Below are positions 11,874 through 18,826 of a stretch of DNA of 18,881 bases, one piece after another. Source of the DNA: UBA1664 sp964531715 (GTDB lineage Bacteria; Pseudomonadota; Alphaproteobacteria; Micavibrionales; UBA1664); the NCBI GenBank assembly GCA_964531715.1, contig CAZHEE010000015.1, positions 1 to 18,881 on the forward strand. The letters run 5' to 3'. The notes beneath the pieces were generated by a model. The model saw nothing but the letters and a program-made list of their open reading frames with translations, made no database searches and was not told the DNA's origin. The position numbers and the translations under genes are program-made. Each line of letters opens with the position of its first letter. Position 1 is the first letter of the stretch.

Positions 11874-12836
11874 TTAATTATCAATAAGCCGCACATTAGC
11901 GAATTTACCGACTGTGATGGGCGAGCCATTAAAGTTTCGCGTAAGAAGAATAATTCCCCGATAAACACCTTCATCCCATAATTCTCGCCCGCGTTTAACC
12001 TGAAAACTAATCGGAAAAAAATCCTGATTTTGCGAGATGGTAAAATCTTCCTGCTTTAAAATATCCCCAGTTTCTGTTTCAATGCGGAGTGTGATTTTAT
12101 CACCCTCACGGACATTCATCATCAACCCCCAAAGCGATAATCCAGGTGTATTTGTTGCGATTTCAGTAGCCTGAGGGACAAGCCCGTTTAAGATAGCCTC
12201 GCCCGGAATATCACCGACTGCAAAACCGATACCTGCCATGTTGGCAGGCTCATATAACGGGTTTGCATCACCGCGCCAAAGCGGTTTGCTTTCAGCCATG
12301 CATCCTTCGAGGGCTGTACGCCCGCTAAACGGGTCGAAAATCATACCGTTGCGTAAGACAGCAAAAGACAGGCGTGGCCATGGCGTTTGCCCGCTATTTC
12401 CAATCGTACCGAGTATTTGCCCTGCCTGAACATCTTGCCCGATTTGAACCTGCACTGTTTCGGGGTTGAGGTGGCAGTAGCTTGTCTCCCATCCATCAAC
12501 GTGGTCAATTAAAACACGCTGACCGCATGCGCCGCCAGTATCACCCGCGAATGTTATGGTTCCATCCGCGGCGGCAATAACAGGCATATTTTGTTTGACA
12601 GCATTGCGATGGGCAAGGCTGATATGGGTTGAGAGGTTGCCGTCACTTGCCTTTTGCCCACACATGTAATCTTCGGCGACGTTGCGCTGCGTATTCAGGT
12701 CGACATGATTGGTAATCCAGCATGTCTCAGTCAGACGGCAAGGAACAGGAAAGAGAAGCTCAATCGCTTTTGCAGGTTTTGCGATACTTAAAACAGTGAT
12801 AATGATAAGCGCAAGGGTTTGACACGGTTTCGCCAT
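11874..12836 (-). CDS. Secreted M23 (LytM)-like protein lacking the metal ligands
   Basis: 320 residues with a signal peptide (1-24, ending AKPAKA). The central part (about 85-190) follows the M23/LytM fold: VIAAADGTITFAGD, CGQRVLIDHVDGWETSYCHL, VQAGQILGTIGNSGQ. The catalytic residues of M23 peptidases are replaced, however: the region that normally reads HxxxD is SDGNLSTHI, and the usual PHxHF is PRLSF, so three of the ligands are gone and only the His of YCHL remains. Like EnvC and NlpD, it is more likely to bind or regulate than to cut peptidoglycan. About 130 further residues at the C-terminus look like a beta-rich domain. It is divergent from the MsbA-like gene with 21 bp between start codons. 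Confidence 0.85.
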   Translation of the reverse strand: MAKPCQTLALIIITVLSIAKPAKAIELLFPVPCRLTETCWITNHVDLNTQRNVAEDYMCGQKASDGNLSTHISLAHRNAVKQNMPVIAAADGTITFAGDTGGACGQRVLIDHVDGWETSYCHLNPETVQVQIGQDVQAGQILGTIGNSGQTPWPRLSFAVLRNGMIFDPFSGRTALEGCMAESKPLWRGDANPLYEPANMAGIGFAVGDIPGEAILNGLVPQATEIATNTPGLSLWGLMMNVREGDKITLRIETETGDILKQEDFTISQNQDFFPISFQVKRGRELWDEGVYRGIILLTRNFNGSPITVGKFANVRLIDN

Positions 12837-12857
12837 AGCGTCATTATAGCATAATTC

Positions 12858-14618
12858 ATGGATAATTCATCACAGCCGCACAATAAAAAAACCAGCGTGA
12901 TTATTAAACGCCTGTTTAATGAGTATATCAGCCGCTATAAATTATTGCTGTCATTTGCGTTATTCTGGATGATTGTTGCGGCATCCATGACAGGTGTTTT
13001 TGCGTGGATTATTGGCCCTGTCATGGATGAGATTATGGTGGGCGCGAACACGGATATGATTGTGCCGATTGCGGGAACGCTCTTGATTTGCCTTGTGGTG
13101 AGAGGGGTTGCCACCTATTTTCATTCGGTTCAAATGGGCACAATCGGCCATCATCTTGTTGCAGATATTCAACATGATTTGTTCAGGCATATGATCCGCC
13201 TTGATTTACAGTTTTTTCAGGATAATCACAGCGGTTCACTCGTTGCCCGTATGATTTCGGATGTGCAGGTGATGCGCGCGGCCTTGACCGACAGTTTAAC
13301 CGGTATCGGGAAAAATCTGATAACGCTTGTTATCTTGATTGGTGTGATGATTTACCGCGATTGTATTTTGGCACTCATAGCCTTGACTATTTTCCCATTC
13401 ATGGCGTTTTATGTGGCAAAACTGGGAAAGAAACTCCGCTCTATCTCAAACAGGACGCAAGACGCAGTCTCAACGATGACTGCGGGATTAGCGCAAACTT
13501 TTCAAGCCATTCGTCAGGTTCGGGCTTTTGGGAAAGAAAATTACGAAAGTGAGAGGGCAGGGGAGACGTTAGCGCAAGTGCGTGGATTGAATATCAAAAA
13601 TACCCGAACAGGCAATCTCTCAACGCCTGTCAATGATTTGCTGGTGGGAATCATTTTGTTCGGAATTATCAGCTATGGCGGCTGGCGCGTGGTTCAGGGC
13701 GAGTCAACGGCAGGCGACATCATGTCCTTTATCGCGGCGTTTTTGATGGCTTATGAACCTATGAAGAAGCTCGCCAAGCTGAATAATAATCTGAATATTG
13801 GTCTTGGCGCGGCAGACCGTGTGCTGGGTGTTTTTGATATCGATATTAACAATGAAGTTGAAAAAGATTTGCCCTCATTTACAATAAAAAACAATAAGGC
13901 AAATATTCAGTTTCGGAATGTTGATTTCGCTTATCAAGACGGCGAAAAAGTTTTGGATGCGATAAGTTTTGAAGCCAAGGCAGGTGAAGTTACGGCACTT
14001 GTCGGGCCTTCTGGTGGCGGGAAAACAACCATTCTCAATCTTATTCCACGTTTTTATGCGCCTGATAATGGTGAGATTTTGGTGAATACTATAAATACGG
14101 CGGGCGTGTCGTTGAAATCCTTGCGGCAAAATATTGCCTTTGTTTCTCAGGATATTATCATCTTTGATAATAATGTGGCCGCGAATATAGCCTATGGCTT
14201 TGACAATTACGACCAAAAGCAAATTGAGGCGGCGGCGAGGGCTGCCTATGCCCATGACTTCATCATGGATTTACCGAATGGCTATGATACACAGCTTGGT
14301 GAGAATGGCACAACGCTTTCAGGGGGACAGCGACAGCGCATTGCGCTCGCGCGCGCATTCCTCCGCAACGCGCCGATATTATTGCTGGATGAGGCGACAA
14401 GCGCGCTTGATAATGAATCGGAACGTTTTATTCAGGAATCTTTACAGAGCCTTCAAAAAGGGCGCACAACGATTGTGATTGCCCATCGCCTGTCAACAAT
14501 TGAGCAGGCACACAAGATTATTGTTTTGAATGACGGGCAAGTTGTTGAGCAAGGAAGCCATGATGAGCTTGTAAAAAAGGGTGGTCTTTATCAAACATTA
14601 CGCGGTAATTTGGAGTAA
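12858..14618 (+). CDS. MsbA-like ABC exporter (fused membrane and ATPase domains)
   Basis: A 586-residue type IV half-transporter, probably a lipid or multidrug exporter acting as a homodimer. Six membrane helices lie in about residues 30-310, followed by the ATPase domain with Walker A GPSGGGKTT (383-391), Q-loop FVSQD, signature LSGGQ (487-491), Walker B ILLLDEATSALD (507-518) and H-loop His 543. MsbA/lipid-A flippase is a good candidate but sequence alone does not separate it from other exporters of this group, so no symbol is given. There is no clear Shine-Dalgarno before ATG 12858. An alpha/beta hydrolase gene follows after 5 bases, so the two form an operon. Confidence 0.93.
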   Translation: MDNSSQPHNKKTSVIIKRLFNEYISRYKLLLSFALFWMIVAASMTGVFAWIIGPVMDEIMVGANTDMIVPIAGTLLICLVVRGVATYFHSVQMGTIGHHLVADIQHDLFRHMIRLDLQFFQDNHSGSLVARMISDVQVMRAALTDSLTGIGKNLITLVILIGVMIYRDCILALIALTIFPFMAFYVAKLGKKLRSISNRTQDAVSTMTAGLAQTFQAIRQVRAFGKENYESERAGETLAQVRGLNIKNTRTGNLSTPVNDLLVGIILFGIISYGGWRVVQGESTAGDIMSFIAAFLMAYEPMKKLAKLNNNLNIGLGAADRVLGVFDIDINNEVEKDLPSFTIKNNKANIQFRNVDFAYQDGEKVLDAISFEAKAGEVTALVGPSGGGKTTILNLIPRFYAPDNGEILVNTINTAGVSLKSLRQNIAFVSQDIIIFDNNVAANIAYGFDNYDQKQIEAAARAAYAHDFIMDLPNGYDTQLGENGTTLSGGQRQRIALARAFLRNAPILLLDEATSALDNESERFIQESLQSLQKGRTTIVIAHRLSTIEQAHKIIVLNDGQVVEQGSHDELVKKGGLYQTLRGNLE

Positions 14619-14623
14619 AACAG

Positions 14624-15412
14624 ATGAAATTTTTTAAGCAATTTGCAGTGGCCTTAATATTGGTCTATCTGGCGTTATTAACCTATCTCTATGCCTTTCA
14701 ACGATCCTTAATCTTTCATCCTGAGACGGTTGAAAGCTATGACAGTGAAGCCTTGCAGGCTCAAGATATTGAAATCAAAGGTGAAAAGGGACAAAACTGG
14801 TTTTATCTTCCCGCCGCTGAGCCATCTGAAAAAACGCTGATTTATTTTCATGGTAATGCAGGTATGGCTTTAGGGCGTTTAAATAAAGCTGAAGAATGGC
14901 GCGCTGCAGGCTTTAATGTCGCTTTGGTTGAATATCCCGGTTATGGCGCGAATGATGGTATAGCAAGTGAAATTGGCTTTTACAGACAAGGTCATCGCGT
15001 CATGCAATATCTGATTGAAACGCAACCTGAAGCTCAATTCTACCTCTATGGTGAATCGATCGGCTCTGGTACGGCGATCGAAATGGCAGACTGCTATGAT
15101 ATTGAGGGGCTGATTATTGAGGCGGGATTTACATCGCTTTCCGCCATGGCCTATGATCAATATCCTTTTGTGCCTGTTGATCTCATGCTGATTGATCGCT
15201 TTGATAATGTGACCAAACTTCAGACTATGACAGAGAAGGATTTCACTCTCTATGTTATTCACGGCACGTTGGACGAGACTGTGCCTTACGAGATGGGGCT
15301 TGAGCTTTATCAATCTTACCCGGGGTCTAAAGAATTTTTCCCGATTGATGGTGCAGCCCACAATAACATTTATGATATGACCGATATTCAGGCAATTATC
15401 TCAGAAATTTAA
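14624..15412 (+). CDS. Membrane-anchored alpha/beta hydrolase (BEM46/ABHD13-like)
   Basis: 262 residues. An N-terminal membrane anchor (about 8-25) is followed by FQRSLIFHPE, typical of this family. The catalytic set is visible: oxyanion segment YFHGNAG (75-81), nucleophile Ser145 in GESIG, Asp217 in HGTLDETVP and His246 in AAHNN. The substrate is unknown, probably a lipid or ester at the membrane. GGAG lies 10 bases before the ATG and the gap to the preceding exporter gene is 5 bases, so the two are co-expressed. The protein ends soon after the catalytic His, at 262 residues, which is normal. Confidence 0.9.
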   Translation: MKFFKQFAVALILVYLALLTYLYAFQRSLIFHPETVESYDSEALQAQDIEIKGEKGQNWFYLPAAEPSEKTLIYFHGNAGMALGRLNKAEEWRAAGFNVALVEYPGYGANDGIASEIGFYRQGHRVMQYLIETQPEAQFYLYGESIGSGTAIEMADCYDIEGLIIEAGFTSLSAMAYDQYPFVPVDLMLIDRFDNVTKLQTMTEKDFTLYVIHGTLDETVPYEMGLELYQSYPGSKEFFPIDGAAHNNIYDMTDIQAIISEI

Positions 15413-15438
15413 CCTCTTAAAAATTTTTCATTTTTTTA

Positions 15439-15466
15439 TTGCATGTGCGAAAGAGAGGCGTATAGT
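15439..15466 (+). promoter_or_regulatory. Candidate sigma-70 promoter for the CBS-nhaD unit
   Basis: TTGCAT (15439-15444) and TATAGT (15461-15466) are separated by 16 bases, close to the sigma-70 consensus, and lie about 70 bases upstream of the CBS gene in a 122-base intergenic gap. It is assigned from sequence only. Confidence 0.5.
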
Positions 15467-15472
15467 GCGGTC

Positions 15473-15504
15473 GGTTTACGAAATAACTTATGATTCGTTA
15501 AACC
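15473..15504. promoter_or_regulatory. Inverted repeat just downstream of the promoter (operator or leader hairpin)
   Basis: GGTTTACGAA (15473-15482) is mirrored by TTCGTTAAACC (15494-15504), matching except for one extra base, around an 11-base AT-rich loop. It begins 7 bases after the -10 box, so it covers the likely transcription start and the first transcribed bases. That position suits a repressor operator; an RNA hairpin in the leader is the alternative. Confidence 0.45.
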
Positions 15505-15534
15505 GTAACTTGAAAAAAATAAAAAAGGTAACCC

Positions 15535-16035
15535 ATGTCACCCGAACGTATTGTTTCGAAGCTTGGTATCACGAATGTCATCACGGTTTCTTGTGATGCG
15601 ACTGTTGAGGAAGCTTTACGTCTTTTGGACGAAAAACAGGTTCGTGCCGTACCGGTTGTTGATAAAGACGGCATCTTTAAAGGATTATTTTCCACTCACG
15701 AAGTTATTAAAAGCCTGGTGCCAAGTTATATGGTCGGTGGGTTGCAAACGCTTGATTTCGCAAGTGGAGCAGGCGGGCAGTTAGCCTCGCGCTTACGCAA
15801 ATTTTATCCGAGCCATGTGAAAGACCATGTCCGCACGAGCGATGTCGTAACAATCACTGAAAAAACCAATACATGGGAAGCTTTGCGCATCATTGCAAAG
15901 CATGGCTCCCCCATTCCTGTTATCAATGCAACAGGTCACCTCATCGGCCTTATATCCGAGCAATCGGTTATTGAAGCCCTCCTGAAAATGGAAGCGGATG
16001 AGGCTGAAGACATTCAAACAGAAAATATAGAATAA
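15535..16035 (+). CDS. CBS-domain pair protein
   Basis: 166 residues forming two CBS domains (about 8-60 and 105-158) and little else: VITVSCDATVEEALRLLDEKQVRAVPVVDKDGIFKGLFS, then VVTITEKTNTWEALRIIAKHGSPIPVINATGHLIGLIS. CBS pairs bind adenosine nucleotides and act as regulatory sensors. No catalytic or membrane domain is attached. The gene has an AAGG ribosome site shortly before ATG 15535 and is followed after 18 bases by an ion transporter gene, so it may tune that transporter in response to energy or ionic state; this is inference from operon pairing. Confidence 0.88.
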   Translation: MSPERIVSKLGITNVITVSCDATVEEALRLLDEKQVRAVPVVDKDGIFKGLFSTHEVIKSLVPSYMVGGLQTLDFASGAGGQLASRLRKFYPSHVKDHVRTSDVVTITEKTNTWEALRIIAKHGSPIPVINATGHLIGLISEQSVIEALLKMEADEAEDIQTENIE

Positions 16036-16053
16036 AAAACAGGGAGTTATAAT

Positions 16054-17457
16054 ATGACACCGCATAATGCGCATGGCGGCGAGATAATCGCGCCAACAGG
16101 CGGAATTTTTGATTGGCAACCACTCGTCAATTTGGGCGAGACGGTTGGATTAAGTCCGGCTATATTGGTCTCAACAACCATCCTGGTTATTGCCTATGCT
16201 TTCATTATTTCGGAACGCATCAACAGGGCGGTTGTCGCATTGATAGGTGCGGGATTAATGATCTTCCTTGGTGTGATGAATCAGCATACGGCGGTTCAGG
16301 GCATTGATTTCAATACGATTTTCCTCCTCATCGGGATGATGGCGATTGTCGGCATTACCAAACGCTCTGGCGTATTTCAGTTTGTGGCGATTTTAACTGC
16401 AAAACGTATGAAAGGCAACCCGCGCTCTCTTTTGGCAGGTCTTGCAATCATTACGGCTGTCTTCTCGGCTTTGCTTGATAATGTGACGACGGTTATGCTG
16501 ATTGTGCCTGTCACTTTGCTCTTAACAGATCAGTTGAAGTTAAACCCGTATCCATTTCTGTTTTCACAAATATTTGCCTCTAATATTGGCGGGATGGCAA
16601 CCCTTATTGGTGACCCGCCAAACATTCTGATTGGGTCTGCCGTTGGTTTCTCATTCATGGATTTTATTTATAATACAGGGCCTGCATCGCTTATAATTAT
16701 GGTGTTCATTATTGTTTTCTTTGATTTACTTTGGGGGCGGAAATTCGATGTTCATATGAGGCTTCGTGCACGAATTATGAGTTTTGAGCCTAGGGAAGCT
16801 TTGACCGATGTTGTCCTGCTTTATAAATCACTTTTCACAATGGCGTTGGTGATTTTCGGCTTCATCTATGGTCATGGTCACGGGATTGAGCCCGGGACTG
16901 TTGCCCTTGTCGGTGCGGCCTTCCTCATGTTACTGGATATATACAAATTCGGCGCGGAGGAGCAATCGCACCGTGTGCATAAAGCTTTAGGCGAAGTGGA
17001 GTGGGAAACCATCTTTTTCTTCATGGGTTTATTCATGCTTGTTTACGGGGTGGAGCAAGCCGGTTTACTATCCATGCTGGGTGAAAAACTATTGAACTTC
17101 ACGGATGGCGATATTGCTTACACGGCCGTACTTGTTTTATGGGCGTCGGCGGTTTTCTCGGCGATTGTTGATAATATTCCGTTTGTGGCAACGATGATTC
17201 CGCTTATTCAGTCGATGGAGGCAGAGCTTGGCGGGCATGATGCTATTTTGCCAATCTGGTGGGCGTTATCGCTTGGCGCTTGTCTTGGTGGGAATGGTTC
17301 GCTTGTCGGTGCTTCGGCAAATGTCATGGTGGCGTCCTTTGCAGAGAGAGCAGGGCACAGGATTTCATTTATTAAATTCCTGAAACTCGGCTTCCCGTTA
17401 ATGATTGCAACGATTGTGATTGCGCATGTCTATCTTGAATTTATGTTCTTGCGTTAA
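16054..17457 (+). CDS. ArsB/NhaD family ion transporter (Na+/H+ antiporter-like)
   Basis: 467 residues of the ion-transporter superfamily, with about 11-12 membrane helices. Two inverted half-signatures are clear: SALLDNVTTVMLIVPVTLLL followed by GDPPNILIGSAVG in the first half, and SAIVDNIPFVATMIPLI followed by GGNGSLVGASANVM in the second. The Asp-Asn pairs in the discontinuous helices are those used for cation coupling in NhaD. Sodium/proton exchange is the likeliest function; arsenite or other anion transport cannot be excluded. GGGAG lies 8 bases before ATG 16054. The upstream CBS gene is in the same operon. Confidence 0.9.
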   Translation: MTPHNAHGGEIIAPTGGIFDWQPLVNLGETVGLSPAILVSTTILVIAYAFIISERINRAVVALIGAGLMIFLGVMNQHTAVQGIDFNTIFLLIGMMAIVGITKRSGVFQFVAILTAKRMKGNPRSLLAGLAIITAVFSALLDNVTTVMLIVPVTLLLTDQLKLNPYPFLFSQIFASNIGGMATLIGDPPNILIGSAVGFSFMDFIYNTGPASLIIMVFIIVFFDLLWGRKFDVHMRLRARIMSFEPREALTDVVLLYKSLFTMALVIFGFIYGHGHGIEPGTVALVGAAFLMLLDIYKFGAEEQSHRVHKALGEVEWETIFFFMGLFMLVYGVEQAGLLSMLGEKLLNFTDGDIAYTAVLVLWASAVFSAIVDNIPFVATMIPLIQSMEAELGGHDAILPIWWALSLGACLGGNGSLVGASANVMVASFAERAGHRISFIKFLKLGFPLMIATIVIAHVYLEFMFLR

Positions 17458-17467
17458 TAATACCATA

Positions 17468-17550
17468 CGTCATTACACGTTTTGTAAAGCAAATACGTGT
17501 AATCCAGTACTCTATAATGTCTGGATTGCACGCATAAAGCGTGCAATGAC
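17468..17550. repeat. CGTCATTRCA repeat (MITE-like), copy 4, containing the next gene's start
   Basis: An 83-base inverted element: CGTCATTACACG at the left end, AATCCAG closing the left half, CTGGATTGCACG opening the right half, and CGTGCAATGAC at the right end (17540-17550). It matches the copy at 7019. The ATG of the DUF192 gene (17546) lies in the right terminal motif. It may also end transcription of the transporter gene. Confidence 0.8.
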
Positions 17551-17986
17551 AATTTGTGTGATCGTGTTTTTATTATCTGCTTGTCAGGCAGGTGATAGAC
17601 AGACTATTACGCTAGCGAAACCGTCAGGTGAGGAACTCACATTTTCTGTCGCGTTAGCCATGACTGATGAGGAGCAACAAAAGGGCCTGATGCATATTGA
17701 GTCTATGGCCGATAATGAAGGCATGTTATTTGTCTTTGAAGAGCCGCGTGATAACCCGCGTTTCTGGATGAAAAATACGTTGATACCGCTCGATATGTTG
17801 TTTTTCGATGAGAGAAATATGCTTGTTCATATTGAGCGTAATGTTCAACCGCATGATCTGACTTTACGCGGCCCTGATAAGATAATTTGCAGTGTCCTTG
17901 AACTTAATGGCGGTATCGCAAAGGAGAGGGCTATTCCTCTCGGCGCGGAATTAATCACGAATATTCATCAAGAATGCTTGCAATAG
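17546..17986 (+). CDS. DUF192 family lipoprotein
   Basis: A 146-residue protein starting MTICVIVFLLSACQAGD: a short signal ending in the lipobox LSAC, so it is probably lipid-anchored after export. The rest is a complete DUF192 domain: EEQQKGLMHIESMADNEGMLFVFEE, then FWMKNTLIPLDMLFFDE and VLELNGG. The family's function is unknown. The start codon and first bases come from the right end of a dispersed repeat. ATG 17546 gives a signal with no positive charge at its N-terminus, whereas the upstream in-frame codons, inside the repeat, encode ARIKRA, which would supply it; a non-ATG start there is possible but has no support beyond this. Confidence 0.88.
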   Translation: MTICVIVFLLSACQAGDRQTITLAKPSGEELTFSVALAMTDEEQQKGLMHIESMADNEGMLFVFEEPRDNPRFWMKNTLIPLDMLFFDERNMLVHIERNVQPHDLTLRGPDKIICSVLELNGGIAKERAIPLGAELITNIHQECLQ

Positions 17987-18018
17987 ATATGTGATTAGTG
18001 ATAAATACTTTTTAGTTT

Positions 18019-18095
18019 CGGGATGTGGCGCAGTCTGGTAGCGCACCTGGTTTGGGACCAGGGGGCCGGAGGTTCGAATCCTCTCATCCCGACCA
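18019..18095 (+). tRNA. tRNA-Pro (anticodon UGG)
   Basis: This 77-base cloverleaf begins CGGGATG and ends CATCCCG-A-CCA, with the CCA encoded. The anticodon stem CCTGG/CCAGG encloses the loop TTTGGGA with anticodon TGG, and GGTTCGAATC forms the T loop region. The last 19 bases (18077-18095) recur at 18450-18468, on the far side of a GIY-YIG gene. Confidence 0.97.
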
Positions 18096-18468
18096 GCCTT
18101 CGCACTTCGTGCTTCGACTGGCTTACGCCAGAAAGACAGGCTAAGCCGATGAGGAGAAGGCTGCGCGCCGAAGCTTGAAGCGTCAGCGAAAAGCGAAGGA
18201 GGGCTAAGTTGTTTTACGTTTACCATTTAAGAAGCCTTTCAAATCCAAATCAAACATATACAGGTTATGCATCTGATTTAAAGAAGCGTTTGAATGATCA
18301 TAATACAGGATTATCAAAGCATACTGCCAAGTATATGCCTTGGGAATTAATCTGTTATCACGCCTTTAAAGATAAAAGATCAGCGCAAGAATTTGAGTAT
18401 TATTTAAAAACCGGTTCAGGCAAAGCATTTGCTAAAAAACGCTTTTGCTAATCCTCTCATCCCGACCA
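18077..18468 (+). mobile_element. GIY-YIG cassette inserted at the tRNA-Pro 3' end
   Basis: The 19-base sequence AATCCTCTCATCCCGACCA, the 3' end of tRNA-Pro, appears at 18077-18095 and again, identical, at 18450-18468. Between the two lie a structured leader of about 110 bases and one GIY-YIG gene. The stop codon of that gene (18449-18451) overlaps the second repeat. The layout is that of insertion into a tRNA 3' end with the end regenerated, but no integrase is present; the only candidate enzyme is the GIY-YIG protein. The duplication is seen directly; the mechanism is inferred. Confidence 0.8.
18209..18451 (+). CDS. GIY-YIG nuclease domain protein (single domain)
   Basis: This 80-residue protein contains only the GIY-YIG fold: FYVYHLRS (the 'GIY' strand), TYTGYASDLKKRLNDHN (the 'YIG' strand, then the catalytic Arg and the His), YHAFKDKRSAQEFEYYLKTG with the metal-binding Glu, and a basic tail, KAFAKKRF. 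Members of this small UvrC/Slx1-like group are common in bacteria and their role is largely unknown. The start is TTG 18209, well supported by GAAGGAGGG (18195-18203) five bases upstream. The stop overlaps the duplicated tRNA end. Activity is inferred from conserved residues. Confidence 0.9.
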   Translation: MFYVYHLRSLSNPNQTYTGYASDLKKRLNDHNTGLSKHTAKYMPWELICYHAFKDKRSAQEFEYYLKTGSGKAFAKKRFC

Positions 18469-18521
18469 TTTTTATCACTTTCATTAATGACATGTTAAAA
18501 CGGCTTTGGTAGTCTTTTTCC

Positions 18522-18824
18522 ATGGTTCAGAAAGTGCGTATCTATTGCCGTTCAAAAAGCGTGACTCAATCAGGTCGCGATAATGCGGGCGTCTGGGTTT
18601 TGGAGGCAATACGCCCCTCCAAACAAACGCCTGAGCCACTCATGGGCTGGACTCAAAGTGGCGATACTCTTAATCAAGTCAGCCTTGAATTCCCCACCAA
18701 AGATAGCGCAGAAACATTTGCAAAGTCGAAAGGATGGCGTTATATAACGGGTGTGGAAAATACGCGGCGCGTAAAACCACGCAATTATTCCGACAACTTC
18801 AAATATGTGGAGCCTGTCGACTAA
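18522..18824 (+). CDS. NDUFS4-like complex I accessory subunit
   Basis: This 100-residue protein matches the ETC complex I subunit conserved region (NDUFS4, the mitochondrial 18-kDa subunit). The features seen are VRIYCRSKSVTQSG, WVLEAIRPSKQTPEPLMGWTQSGDTLNQVSLEFPTKDSAETFAKSKGW, and the ending RRVKPRNYSDNFKY. Alphaproteobacterial complex I carries this supernumerary subunit on its peripheral arm, which fits the nuoM/nuoN genes at the other end of the window, although the gene lies outside the nuo operon. It starts at ATG 18522 with no strong Shine-Dalgarno, 53 bases after the GIY-YIG cassette, and is followed immediately by tRNA-Arg. Confidence 0.93.
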   Translation: MVQKVRIYCRSKSVTQSGRDNAGVWVLEAIRPSKQTPEPLMGWTQSGDTLNQVSLEFPTKDSAETFAKSKGWRYITGVENTRRVKPRNYSDNFKYVEPVD

Positions 18825-18826
18825 AC

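Noticed and set aside
14879..15361. Long reverse-strand frame (160 codons) opposite the alpha/beta hydrolase
   Set aside because: The forward gene has a complete catalytic triad; the reverse product shows no domain and is rich in residues typical of antisense frames.
17951..18226. Reverse-strand open frame of 91 codons across tRNA-Pro
   Set aside because: It reads antisense through the tRNA and the cassette leader; its peptide includes the familiar false translation of a tRNA gene (PLVPNQVRYQTAPHP).
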